A stretch of 29,446 bases of DNA, from the NCBI GenBank assembly GCA_902478715.1, contig CABSMC010000027.1, forward strand, positions 1 to 29,446, written 5' to 3'. The notes under the pieces are model-generated. The model saw only the letters and a program-made list of their open reading frames with translations, had not been told where the DNA came from and did not search any database. Shown here in pieces: positions 14,991 to 21,975 of the stretch (its first letter is position 1; the number at the start of each line of letters is the position of its first letter). The stretch comes from an uncultured Adlercreutzia sp. (GTDB taxonomy: Bacteria > Actinomycetota > Coriobacteriia > Coriobacteriales > Eggerthellaceae). Both the position numbers and the translations under genes were made by a program.

Positions 14991-16433
14991 ATGAACACAC
15001 CTGCACTGAAATCGACGGAGCCCTCGGCTCCGATCGCCCCCGACGCCCCCGCCCAGACGCTCGCCGTCCCGGCCGAGCCCTCGCCCTCCCCCCTCGCCGC
15101 GGGCGCCCAAGGCGCCACGGCCGCCGAGGCCATCGCGTGCGCGCTGGCCGCGCCGGAGCGCACGGCCGAGGAGGCCGCCGCCCATCCGCTCATCTTAGTG
15201 GTGCACGCCTCGGTGGGCTCGGGCCATCGCTCGGCGGCCAACGCCATCGCCGAGGCCCTGGAAGAGGCCGGCGAGTCCGCCCGCGCTGCCGGGGACGACA
15301 ACTCGCTGGAAGCGCGCTCGGAAGTGCGCGTCCTTGACATCCTCGATTTCGGGCGCATCGTGTTCGACGGCGACAAGACCGCCTCCATGTTCACCGGCTG
15401 GACGCGCCCCTTCTACGACCTCACCTGGCGCTACACCCTCACCGGGCGCCTTCTGTGGGGCGGCGGCACCATTTGGGCGCGCCTCATGTACCCGAAGTTC
15501 ACCGAGTACGTGCGCCGCCTGCGGCCGGCGGCCATCGTCGCCACCCACATCACCGCCGCCAACGTGGCCGTGAGCGCTCGCATGATCACGGGCCAGAGCT
15601 TTCCCATCGTCTGCGTGCCCACCGACTACGAGGCCGAGGGACTGTGGCCCCATCTGCACACCGACCTGTTCTGCGTCGCCAACGAGTCCATGGCCGAGAC
15701 GCTGCGCCCGCGGCGCGTGCCCGAGGACCGCATCCTCATCACCGGCATCCCCGCCAGCCCCGCCTTCTCGCGAACCTACGACCGCGCTAAAGCCCGCGAG
15801 GCTTTCGGACTGCCGCAGGACAAACAGGTGGTGCTGGCGCTCGCCGGGGCGAAGCTCCCCCAACCCTATGTGCACTTCCGTGCCGCCATCGGGGAGATGC
15901 TCCCCTTCATGCACGCGATGCCCTCGATGCAGCTGGTGATCGTCGCTGGGGCCGACGAGGACTACGAGCGCGAGCTGCGGCGCCAGGTGGCCGAATACGG
16001 CCTGGCCAACGTCACGGTGCTCGGCTACGTGAACGCCATGGCCGAGCTCATGGAGGGCGCCGACGTGGTCATCTGCAAGCCGGGAGGCCTCACGGTGACC
16101 GAGTGCTTGTGCGCCCATGCGCCCATGATCCTCTTGGGCCGCGCCTACGGCCAGGAGAAGGCCAATGTGCGCATGCTCACCGCCGCCGGCGCCGCCATGG
16201 CCGCCACCACGCCTCGCGAGCTCTTGGACACCCTGCGCCACATCAGCGACCACTCCGCGAGCGCCCACGCCATGCTGATGAACGCCTCCATCCTGCGGCG
16301 CCCCAACGCCGCCGAGGACATCGCCCGGGCCACCTTCGCCCTCATCCGGCGCGAGCCGCCGCGGGACGCGAAGCTGCGGGCCAAGCACTTCCTGCACTTC
16401 TACTGGGGCAAGAAGCCGGCCCACGTCCGCTAG
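14991..16433 (+). CDS. MGDG synthase/UgtP-like diacylglycerol glycosyltransferase (GT28)
   Basis: Protein of 480 residues that probably adds sugar from a UDP donor to diacylglycerol, giving membrane glycolipids. An Ala/Pro-rich stretch of about 65 residues precedes the MGDG-synthase N-terminal domain (LILVVHASVGSGHRSAANAI). The acceptor-side segment VATHITAANVAVS and PTDYEAEGLWPH follow, then the GT28 C-terminal donor site VVICKPGGLTVTECLCAHAP. There is no signal peptide; such enzymes are peripheral on the inner membrane face. An ATG at 14979 is in frame but lies inside the -10 box, so 14991 is preferred. The DEAD-box gene starts 47 bases downstream. Confidence 0.92.
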   Translation: MNTPALKSTEPSAPIAPDAPAQTLAVPAEPSPSPLAAGAQGATAAEAIACALAAPERTAEEAAAHPLILVVHASVGSGHRSAANAIAEALEEAGESARAAGDDNSLEARSEVRVLDILDFGRIVFDGDKTASMFTGWTRPFYDLTWRYTLTGRLLWGGGTIWARLMYPKFTEYVRRLRPAAIVATHITAANVAVSARMITGQSFPIVCVPTDYEAEGLWPHLHTDLFCVANESMAETLRPRRVPEDRILITGIPASPAFSRTYDRAKAREAFGLPQDKQVVLALAGAKLPQPYVHFRAAIGEMLPFMHAMPSMQLVIVAGADEDYERELRRQVAEYGLANVTVLGYVNAMAELMEGADVVICKPGGLTVTECLCAHAPMILLGRAYGQEKANVRMLTAAGAAMAATTPRELLDTLRHISDHSASAHAMLMNASILRRPNAAEDIARATFALIRREPPRDAKLRAKHFLHFYWGKKPAHVR

Positions 16434-16480
16434 GACCCCCAACCGCTACCGTCACGATCCGAACCACGAAAGAGAGTTTC

Positions 16481-17986
16481 ATGACCGCCTTTGCCGAACT
16501 CGGCCTTTCCGACGCCGTCCTTGCCGCCGTCGATCATCTCGGCTACACCGAGCCGACCCCCGTTCAAGCCCAGGCCATCCCGCTCGTCCTCGAGGGCCAC
16601 GACATCATCGCCGCCGCCAAGACCGGCACGGGAAAAACAGCCGCCTTCTCGCTGCCGAGCCTGGACATCCTCGCCCGCGCCGAGCGCAAGAAGGCACCGG
16701 CCATGCTCGTCATCACCCCCACGCGAGAGCTGGCCATGCAGATTCAGGAAGTCTGCCAAACCATCGCCCGCACCCGCGGCCTGCGCGTCGCCAATGTGGT
16801 GGGCGGCGTGAAAATCGAGCCGCAGATCGACCGCCTCGCGCGCGGCGTGGACGTGCTCATCGCCACGCCGGGGCGCCTCATCGACCTCATGAACCAGAAG
16901 GCCGTCGACCTCTCGCAGGTTCAAGTGCTCGTGCTGGACGAGGCCGACCGCATGCTCGACATGGGATTTCTCCCCTCGGTTCGCCGTATCGTGGAGGCGA
17001 CGCCGAAAAGCCGCCAGACGCTTCTGTTCTCGGCCACCATCGACAAGGGCGTCCTCGACCAGGTGGACGCCATGCTGAATGATCCGGCCATTGTGCAGAT
17101 CGCCGCGAAGGGCGAGACGGCCGACACCGTGGAGCAGTACATCGCGCACGTGCCCCACACCCTGAAGCCCGACCTTCTGGCGGCGCTCCTGAAAGAGCGG
17201 GGGCACAAGCGCGTCATCGTCTTTGCCCGCACGCGCCATCGGGCCGACGCCGCCTGCCGCAAGCTGAAGCGGGCCGGCTACCACGCCGAGGCCATCCATT
17301 CCGACCGCTCCCAGAACCAGCGCAAGCGCGCCCTGGACAACTTCGCCTCCGGCGAGACCGACATCCTCGTGGCCACCGACGTGCTGGCCCGCGGCATCGA
17401 CGTCGACGAGGTGTCCTACGTGGTGAACTACGACGTGCCCACCCAGGCCGAGGACTACGTGCACCGGATCGGCCGCACGGGCCGCGCCGGGGCCGAGGGC
17501 TTCGCAATCACCTTCGTCAGCCCCGAGAACAAAGACGAGCTGGCGGCCATCGAGAAGCTCATCAAGCGAGACATCCCCGAGATCGAGATCGCGGGCTTCA
17601 ACTTGGAAGAGGCCGCCGAAGCCGCGGCCGAGCGCGCCACGCGGGCCAACGCCCGCCGCGACCCCGAGCTGGCAGCGGCCGCCCGCGAGCTCGCCAAGAA
17701 GGAGAAGCGCCGCGCCAAGGAGAAGGAGCGCGCCGAGCAGGCTGCCGCCGAGTCGCGCCAGCGCGGCACGCGCAAGAAGCAGGGCGGCAAGAGCGCCGGC
17801 ACCGCGCACAATGCGAAGAAAGGGGCGCCGAAGCCGAAGAACACTGCTAAGGGCAGCTCCGGACGTCCGAAGAAGGGCGCGGGCTCCCCTACCGGCTCCT
17901 CTCGTCCCGCCGGCGACTTCAGGCCCGGCCGCGCCCATCGCGCCGCCGTCGCCGCCAAGCGCAGCGGCGGAAAGCGCCGCGGCTAA
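16481..17986 (+). CDS. DEAD-box RNA helicase (RhlE-like)
   Basis: ATP-dependent RNA helicase of 501 residues for ribosome assembly or RNA turnover. All core motifs are present: the Q motif around FAELGLSDAVL and PTPVQ (26-30), AAKTGTGKT (45-53), PTRELA (80-85), TPGR (129-132), DEAD (153-156), SAT (184-186), ATDVLARGID (298-307) and HRIGRTGR (328-335). From about residue 380 a Lys/Arg/Ala-rich tail of some 120 residues follows, likely an RNA-binding extension. The ATG at 16481 gives the standard Q-motif N-terminus; the frame upstream overlaps the GT28 gene. The exact subfamily cannot be fixed. Confidence 0.96.
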   Translation: MTAFAELGLSDAVLAAVDHLGYTEPTPVQAQAIPLVLEGHDIIAAAKTGTGKTAAFSLPSLDILARAERKKAPAMLVITPTRELAMQIQEVCQTIARTRGLRVANVVGGVKIEPQIDRLARGVDVLIATPGRLIDLMNQKAVDLSQVQVLVLDEADRMLDMGFLPSVRRIVEATPKSRQTLLFSATIDKGVLDQVDAMLNDPAIVQIAAKGETADTVEQYIAHVPHTLKPDLLAALLKERGHKRVIVFARTRHRADAACRKLKRAGYHAEAIHSDRSQNQRKRALDNFASGETDILVATDVLARGIDVDEVSYVVNYDVPTQAEDYVHRIGRTGRAGAEGFAITFVSPENKDELAAIEKLIKRDIPEIEIAGFNLEEAAEAAAERATRANARRDPELAAAARELAKKEKRRAKEKERAEQAAAESRQRGTRKKQGGKSAGTAHNAKKGAPKPKNTAKGSSGRPKKGAGSPTGSSRPAGDFRPGRAHRAAVAAKRSGGKRRG

Positions 17987-18285
17987 GAGCATCTACGTCA
18001 TAAGCTTGCCGTAGGGGGCGACCTTGGTCGCCCCTTGTCGCAAGTATCGCCATTGTCGAGAGGGCCGACCAAGGTCGGCCCCTACGGAGTCGTGCGTAAG
18101 CCAACCATTGCCGGAACATGGCGATGGCGGCCGAGCCACAGCGGCCCGTTGCGCCCGCGAGCGGGCGAGCCGTTCAACGTTCGGGCTGCTCGCCGGGAAG
18201 ATACCCTCCGTTTGCCGTACTCCACATCTGGGAAGGGATTGTTCGGGTATCTTATCGGAAGTATTTCTGGGGAAGGGAATATTGC
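17987..18285. other. Intergenic region without a gene, 299 bases
   Basis: Between the helicase and the NifX-like gene no frame looks coding. It holds the nested palindrome (18009-18087), a second small GC palindrome (GCCCGC-GA-GCGGGC near 18156-18170) and probably the promoter of the NifX-like gene in its A/T-richer last 60 bases. Confidence 0.6.
18009..18087. repeat. Nested-palindrome repeat element, MITE/REP-like
   Basis: Two 26-base arms, 18009-18034 and 18062-18087, are inverted copies of each other with 24 matching positions, around a 27-base centre. Each arm is itself nearly palindromic (GGGGCGACC-TT-GGTCGCCCC in the left arm). The whole begins CCGTAGGGG and ends CCCCTACGG. It starts 22 bases after the helicase stop. 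Such elements are usually non-autonomous repeats found many times per genome; only one copy is in this window. In RNA it would fold as a long hairpin or two small ones, and it may also end helicase transcripts. Confidence 0.75.
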
Positions 18286-18693
18286 ATGAAGATCGCTGTC
18301 GCTTGCGACGGACTTGATATAGCCGTGACTGCTGCAACCTGCTCGAGCTTTGCCTGCTACACCGCGCAAAGCGGCGTCGTCACGGGCTGCAGCAACGTGC
18401 CGAACATGGGGATCACCCCACGAGAGAGGGCCTCCATCCTGCAGCAGATGGGCGTCGACGCCCTCATAGCCCGCCAATTCAGCCCCGAAGGCCTCGCGGC
18501 TTTGGACGAAGCGGGCATCGAGGCCGTCCTCTCCAACGCCGCCTCCCCGCGCGAGGCGGCGGATCTGTATCTTTACCGCACGCTCATGGGGGAAGAGGGC
18601 CTATCGGAAAAGAGCATCAAAGAGGAGCCCTTAGGCGAGCTAGACGACGCCTTCGCCCGCATCGAGCTCAAGCTCGTCGCCCAAAGCGCCTAG
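18286..18693 (+). CDS. NifX/NifB C-terminal-like (dinitrogenase iron-molybdenum cofactor family) protein
   Basis: Small protein of 135 residues. MKIAVACDG at the start, GITPRERASILQQMGVDALIARQFSPEGLAALDEAGIEAV in pattern, and the alternating strand/helix layout fit the MTH1175/NifX fold that binds Fe-S or Fe-Mo precursors in nitrogenase synthesis. Cysteines at 7, 19, 24 and 35 could hold a cluster (not shown). No nif gene is nearby, so nitrogen fixation cannot be inferred; many anaerobes carry orphan members of unknown role. A GGAAGGG ribosome site lies eight bases before the ATG. A bidirectional terminator separates it from rplT. Confidence 0.75.
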   Translation: MKIAVACDGLDIAVTAATCSSFACYTAQSGVVTGCSNVPNMGITPRERASILQQMGVDALIARQFSPEGLAALDEAGIEAVLSNAASPREAADLYLYRTLMGEEGLSEKSIKEEPLGELDDAFARIELKLVAQSA

Positions 18694-18716
18694 CTCCCGC
18701 TCGCACTCCCCCAACG

Positions 18717-18741
18717 AAAAAGGACCCCGAAGGGTCCTTTT
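18717..18741. terminator. Bidirectional terminator between the NifX-like gene and rplT
   Basis: AAAAGGACCC (18718-18727) and GGGTCCTTTT (18732-18741) form a perfect ten-pair stem with a four-base loop. T runs occur on both strands, so it can end the plus-strand NifX-like transcript and the minus-strand infC-rpmI-rplT transcript. Confidence 0.9.
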
Positions 18742-18768
18742 CTTATGCGCTCTTTCGAACGAAACAAA

Positions 18769-19125
18769 CTAGGCAACGGCCTTCTTGGCGACTTCCACCA
18801 GGGCGGCGAAGGCGTTCGGGTCGTTCACGGCCATGTCGGCGAGCACCTTGCGGTCGAGCACGACGCCGGCCTTCTTCAGGCCGTTCATGAACACCGAGTA
18901 GGACAGGCCGTTGATGCGGGCCGCGGCGTTGATGCGGGTGATCCACAGACGACGGATCTCGCGCTTCTTGTTGCGGCGGTCGCGGTACATGTACTGAAGC
19001 GAATGCTGCACCTGCTCCTTCGCGGCGCGGTAGGAACGGGACTTCGCGCCGTAGTAGCCCTTCGCACGATTGAGGACGGTACGACGCTTCTTGCGGGCAT
19101 GGACGGAACGCTTTACACGAGGCAT
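18769..19125 (-). CDS. rplT: 50S ribosomal protein L20
   Basis: Ribosomal protein binding 23S rRNA early in 50S assembly, 118 residues, standard length. The Arg/Lys-rich N-terminus (RVKRSVHARKKRRTVL) and LWITRINAAARINGLSYS are typical. AAGGAG lies before the ATG. It is the last gene of infC-rpmI-rplT, 30 bases after rpmI. In many bacteria L20 represses its own operon by binding the leader; whether that holds here is unknown. Confidence 0.99.
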   Translation of the reverse strand: MPRVKRSVHARKKRRTVLNRAKGYYGAKSRSYRAAKEQVQHSLQYMYRDRRNKKREIRRLWITRINAAARINGLSYSVFMNGLKKAGVVLDRKVLADMAVNDPNAFAALVEVAKKAVA

Positions 19126-19155
19126 ATCTTAATCACTCCTTGAAGACGAATGGAA

Positions 19156-19353
19156 CTAGCGAAGGCCGAGCTGGCGCTCGACGACCTTGGTATCCGCCTT
19201 GGCGACCTCGGTCTCGTGGCGGAAGTTGCGCTTGCGCTTGGGGCTCTTCTTGGTGAGGATATGGCTCTTGAACGCCTTGGCGCGCATGAGCTTGCCGGTA
19301 CCGGTCTTGCGGACGCGCTTGGCCATACCGCGATGGGTCTTCATCTTGGGCAT
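19156..19353 (-). CDS. rpmI: 50S ribosomal protein L35
   Basis: Small basic 50S protein of 65 residues. MPKMKTHRGMAKRVRKTGTG at the start and the central KSHILTKKSPKRKRNFR are characteristic. The ATG shares one base with the infC stop (TAATG), so translation is coupled to IF3. It lies between infC and rplT in the common order. Confidence 0.99.
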   Translation of the reverse strand: MPKMKTHRGMAKRVRKTGTGKLMRAKAFKSHILTKKSPKRKRNFRHETEVAKADTKVVERQLGLR

Positions 19354-19916
19354 TAGTTGTCCTTTCCTTCGTCGTTCTTGGAATCCTTTTTCTTTTTCGC
19401 AGTCGCGGGCAGAGGCGCGATGAGCATGTGCATGTTGCGCCCCTCCATCTTCGGCTGGTTCTCGATGACGGCAACGTCCTTCAGGTCGTCGGCCAATCGC
19501 TCGAGAATGGAGAGGCCCTGCTCGGGGTGGGCCATCTCGCGGCCGCGGAACATGATGGTGATCTTCACCTTGTTGCCGGCCTCCAAAAAGCGCAGCACGT
19601 GCTTCTTCTTGGTGGTGTAGTCGCCCACGTCGATCTTCGGCCGGAACTTCATCTCCTTGACCTCGATCTTGTTCTGGTTCTTACGAGCCTGCTTGGCCTT
19701 GATGGCCTGGTCGTACTTGAACTTCCCGTAGTCCATGATGCGGCACACGGGCGGCGTGGCGTTCGGAGCGATCTCCACCAGATCGAGATTCATGTCGTCA
19801 GCGATCTGCTGGGCCTGGTGCGTGGGATACACGCCCATCTGGTTCCCGTCGAAATCGATGAGACGGCACTCGCGCGTGGTGATCTCATCGTTGAGCCGGG
19901 GCTCTTGAGCAGCTAT
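19353..19916 (-). CDS. infC: Translation initiation factor IF-3, probable ATA start
   Basis: IF-3 binds the 30S subunit, keeps subunits apart and rejects non-AUG start codons. The protein is about 187 residues with the N-terminal motif RLNDEITTRECRLID and the C-domain FRPKIDVGDYTTKKKHVLRFL, and ends in a Lys/Asp-rich tail. The start is set at ATA (19914-19916) because GGGAGGTGA, an excellent anti-SD match, ends so that GGAGG is eight bases before this ATA. The only other in-frame candidate, GTG at 19925, lies inside that ribosome site and cannot use it. Rare starts on infC let IF-3 limit its own synthesis (known in enterobacteria). First gene of the infC-rpmI-rplT operon. Confidence 0.93.
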   Translation of the reverse strand: MAAQEPRLNDEITTRECRLIDFDGNQMGVYPTHQAQQIADDMNLDLVEIAPNATPPVCRIMDYGKFKYDQAIKAKQARKNQNKIEVKEMKFRPKIDVGDYTTKKKHVLRFLEAGNKVKITIMFRGREMAHPEQGLSILERLADDLKDVAVIENQPKMEGRNMHMLIAPLPATAKKKKDSKNDEGKDN

Positions 19917-19948
19917 CGCGCTCACCTCCCTTTCGTGTTCTCACACAT

Positions 19949-19982
19949 AAAAACCCGCCGGGCCAACGAGGCGCACGGCGGG
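19949..19982 (-). promoter_or_regulatory. Terminator hairpin in the infC leader (candidate attenuator)
   Basis: CCCGCCG (19954-19960) pairs with CGGCGGG (19976-19982), and five T residues follow on the minus strand (19949-19953). It lies inside the leader, after the promoter and 32 bases before the infC start, where a full terminator makes sense only as a regulated one. The operon in other bacteria is controlled by an L20-binding leader, and this may be a counterpart (inference). Confidence 0.65.
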
Positions 19983-20082
19983 CTTACACGCAAAGTTTCT
20001 ATCTGCGGGTACCCATCAGCAACCTCGGAAGGCGCCGAACCAGGTGGAGAGCTTTCGCCCTCGCTTGATTGACAGCTTGCCT

Positions 20083-20111
20083 AGTATAGCGTTGCCGTCG
20101 CTCCCGCGCAA
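20083..20111 (-). promoter_or_regulatory. Promoter of infC-rpmI-rplT
   Basis: On the minus strand TTGCGC (20106-20111), a 17-base spacer and TATACT (20083-20088). It starts just past the stop of the upstream membrane-protein gene and predicts a leader of about 160 bases. Confidence 0.7.
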
Positions 20112-20119
20112 GGGAAATT

Positions 20120-21385
20120 CTAGGAGTTTACATATATGAAGATGGTCCGGACGGTGTCGGCCAGGTTGTCGGAGGCGTTGGCCATGGAGTAGTCGTAAGA
20201 GAGCACCGCCGACCAGGCATGGGGCGTACCGTCGATGTCCACCTCGCCGTTGAAGGAACAGTACTCCTTGGTGCGGGTCGTGCCGTCGGTGTCGAAGGAG
20301 GTGTAGGACTCCGCGTCCTCGGGCAGCTCCACGGCGCCCTCGGGCACCGACACGCCGGCCTCGGCCAGGGTCTTCTCGATGATGTGCTCGGTGCGCACGG
20401 CATCGGCGAAGCTGAGGGAGCCGTAGCCGAGCGAGCTGGTGGACGTGGAATAGCCCGCCTGAATGATCTTGCCGTCGGCGTCGAGTCCCAAATACACCGT
20501 GGGCGTGCCCGTACGGCTGTCGGCCGGCTCGGCGGTGAGCGCGACACGCACCTCGCTCTTGATGGGGTTGCCCTCCTCGTTCACCGCCCGGGGCTCGGCG
20601 GCCGTGGCGCCGTGCTGCAGGATGTCGATGGCCTCCTGCTGGGTGTGGCCCAGCAAGCTCACCAGGTCGGGCACCGTCGTCACCTTGGCGGCATCGGCGG
20701 AGTCCGTCGCGTCCTCGGAGGCGATGGCGGCGACCTCCTGCTCCGAGGAGAGCGCCTGCTGCACCGCACTGGAGGAGGCCTCCTTGTACAGCTGAACGCC
20801 GAAGTAGACCATGGCGGCCAGAATGAGTACGAGCAGGATGATGACCACGATAAGAATGCGGCGCATACGGCGCGACTTGCGCATGTACTCGGGCAGCTCC
20901 GCCTTCTTTCGGGCCTTCTCGTTCATCTCACTCGCGTGCTTGGCATGACGCCCGCGCGAGGCGCCGTCGGCCTTCTTCGCGCCATGGGCGGCCTTACTCG
21001 CAGGCTTGGTTGGCGCCGCATCGGCCGTCACCACGCCGAGGGGCACGGCGTCGGGCACGGGCGATGCGTCCGCGGCATCGGCGCCGTCGGCATCCAGCGG
21101 ACGACCGGCGTAGAAGTCCTCGAAGACCGCCTCATCGGGAAACGACTCGCCGGCGGGCAGGCCCTCATCGTCGAGCGCTTCCCCATCGCCCAAGTCCACC
21201 TCTTCGAAGACGCCCTCCTCGTCGACGACGACATCCTCCTCGATGATGGAGCCTTCGCCCTCGCCCATGGGGGGCATGGCCGTGGTGAAGCCGTCCGCCG
21301 ATACGGGGTGGAAGGCCTCCGTCAGGCCCATGGCGTTGCCGTCGTCGGCGCTGACATCGCGGTTGCGCTTGCTTCTTCTCACCAT
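20120..21385 (-). CDS. Unrecognised single-pass membrane protein with large outer domain
   Basis: Not assigned to a family. The 421 residues divide into an acidic, disordered-looking cytoplasmic part (1-140), a basic stretch (KKAELPEYMRKSRRMRR), one helix (about 177-199) and an outer domain of some 220 residues. The segment TVPDLVSLLGHTQQEAIDIL just after the helix resembles the start of a PASTA domain, known from PknB kinases and PBPs, but only one weak unit is visible. The end holds Tyr/Asp/Thr-rich strands such as AWSAVLSYDYSMANASDN. It lies 39 bases after the 132-residue membrane protein on the same strand, so the two are probably cotranscribed. Confidence 0.85.
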   Translation of the reverse strand: MVRRSKRNRDVSADDGNAMGLTEAFHPVSADGFTTAMPPMGEGEGSIIEEDVVVDEEGVFEEVDLGDGEALDDEGLPAGESFPDEAVFEDFYAGRPLDADGADAADASPVPDAVPLGVVTADAAPTKPASKAAHGAKKADGASRGRHAKHASEMNEKARKKAELPEYMRKSRRMRRILIVVIILLVLILAAMVYFGVQLYKEASSSAVQQALSSEQEVAAIASEDATDSADAAKVTTVPDLVSLLGHTQQEAIDILQHGATAAEPRAVNEEGNPIKSEVRVALTAEPADSRTGTPTVYLGLDADGKIIQAGYSTSTSSLGYGSLSFADAVRTEHIIEKTLAEAGVSVPEGAVELPEDAESYTSFDTDGTTRTKEYCSFNGEVDIDGTPHAWSAVLSYDYSMANASDNLADTVRTIFIYVNS

Positions 21386-21424
21386 GTGCTCGCTGTTCCT
21401 CTCGCTTCTCGAAGGCCCACGGGG

Positions 21425-21823
21425 CTAGTGGGCCAGCAGATACCAGGCCGCAAAGGCGATGACGCCCAGCACGGCCACGACGATGATGGCCTTCTGGGTC
21501 GTGGACATCCGGGTCGATTCCAAGTCATCGAGGGTCGTCTCGCGAAAGGAGGCGGCGTCGGCCTTCTCGCGGGCCGTCGGGGTCGTCGGTGTCGTCTCGG
21601 AGGACGCCGAGGCCGCCTCGGAGGACGCCGGAACCTCGGCATTGCGCCCAGACGCCGACGAGACGTCTTCGGGGGCAGACTCCGGATCCTCTTCCCTCGC
21701 GTCGTCGACCTCCGCTGCAGGCGCCTCTTCAACGACCGCCTCTTCCACGGCGCCGGCCTGGATGACCACATCGTCCTCATCGGCCGTGACCGTGATATGG
21801 GAGAACTCCTGGGGATTCGCCAT
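21425..21823 (-). CDS. Unrecognised small C-terminally anchored membrane protein
   Basis: Protein of 132 residues with no family recognised. Residues 1 to about 105 are rich in Ala, Glu, Ser and Thr and probably disordered; a single helix (about 111-130) ends the protein one residue before the C-terminus, a tail-anchor layout. The ATG at 21823 is 11 bases from AAAGGA; another ATG four codons upstream sits too close to that site. A perfect TATAAT lies 35 bases upstream. It precedes the 421-residue membrane protein and both share an acidic N-terminal region plus one helix, suggesting joint work at the membrane (inference). Confidence 0.75.
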   Translation of the reverse strand: MANPQEFSHITVTADEDDVVIQAGAVEEAVVEEAPAAEVDDAREEDPESAPEDVSSASGRNAEVPASSEAASASSETTPTTPTAREKADAASFRETTLDDLESTRMSTTQKAIIVVAVLGVIAFAAWYLLAH

Positions 21824-21857
21824 GGAAGCTTGCATCCTTTCTGCTTTGGGTCGCCCC

Positions 21858-21863
21858 ATTATA
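21858..21863 (-). promoter_or_regulatory. -10 box before the two membrane-protein genes
   Basis: Perfect TATAAT on the minus strand; no clear -35. Transcription would begin near 21851, 28 bases before the chosen start. Confidence 0.5.
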
Positions 21864-21909
21864 GCCGATGAGGGCCGTCCCGCGCCGCTGCTGCACCAGT
21901 TCTGCATCC

Positions 21910-21936
21910 GGGCGGGGCGAAGGCGGCGCCCCGCCC
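21910..21936 (-). terminator. GC-rich hairpin after the M16 peptidase
   Basis: GGGCGGGGC (21910-21918) and GCCCCGCCC (21928-21936) form a perfect nine-pair stem with a nine-base loop, 40 bases after the peptidase stop. There is no T tract, so it is a weak or Rho-assisted terminator at best. Confidence 0.4.
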
Positions 21937-21975
21937 CGTTCCAAGACGCGCCCGAGCCGTGCGCGCTCGGCGCGC

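Noticed and set aside
18286..18693. Evidence for nitrogen fixation from the NifX-like gene.
   Set aside because: No nifHDK, nifB radical-SAM domain or other nif gene is nearby; members of this family occur widely in non-fixing anaerobes.
19917..19925. GTG at 19925 as the infC start.
   Set aside because: The GTG is part of the ribosome site GGAGGTGA itself; the ATA nine bases further on has the right spacing.
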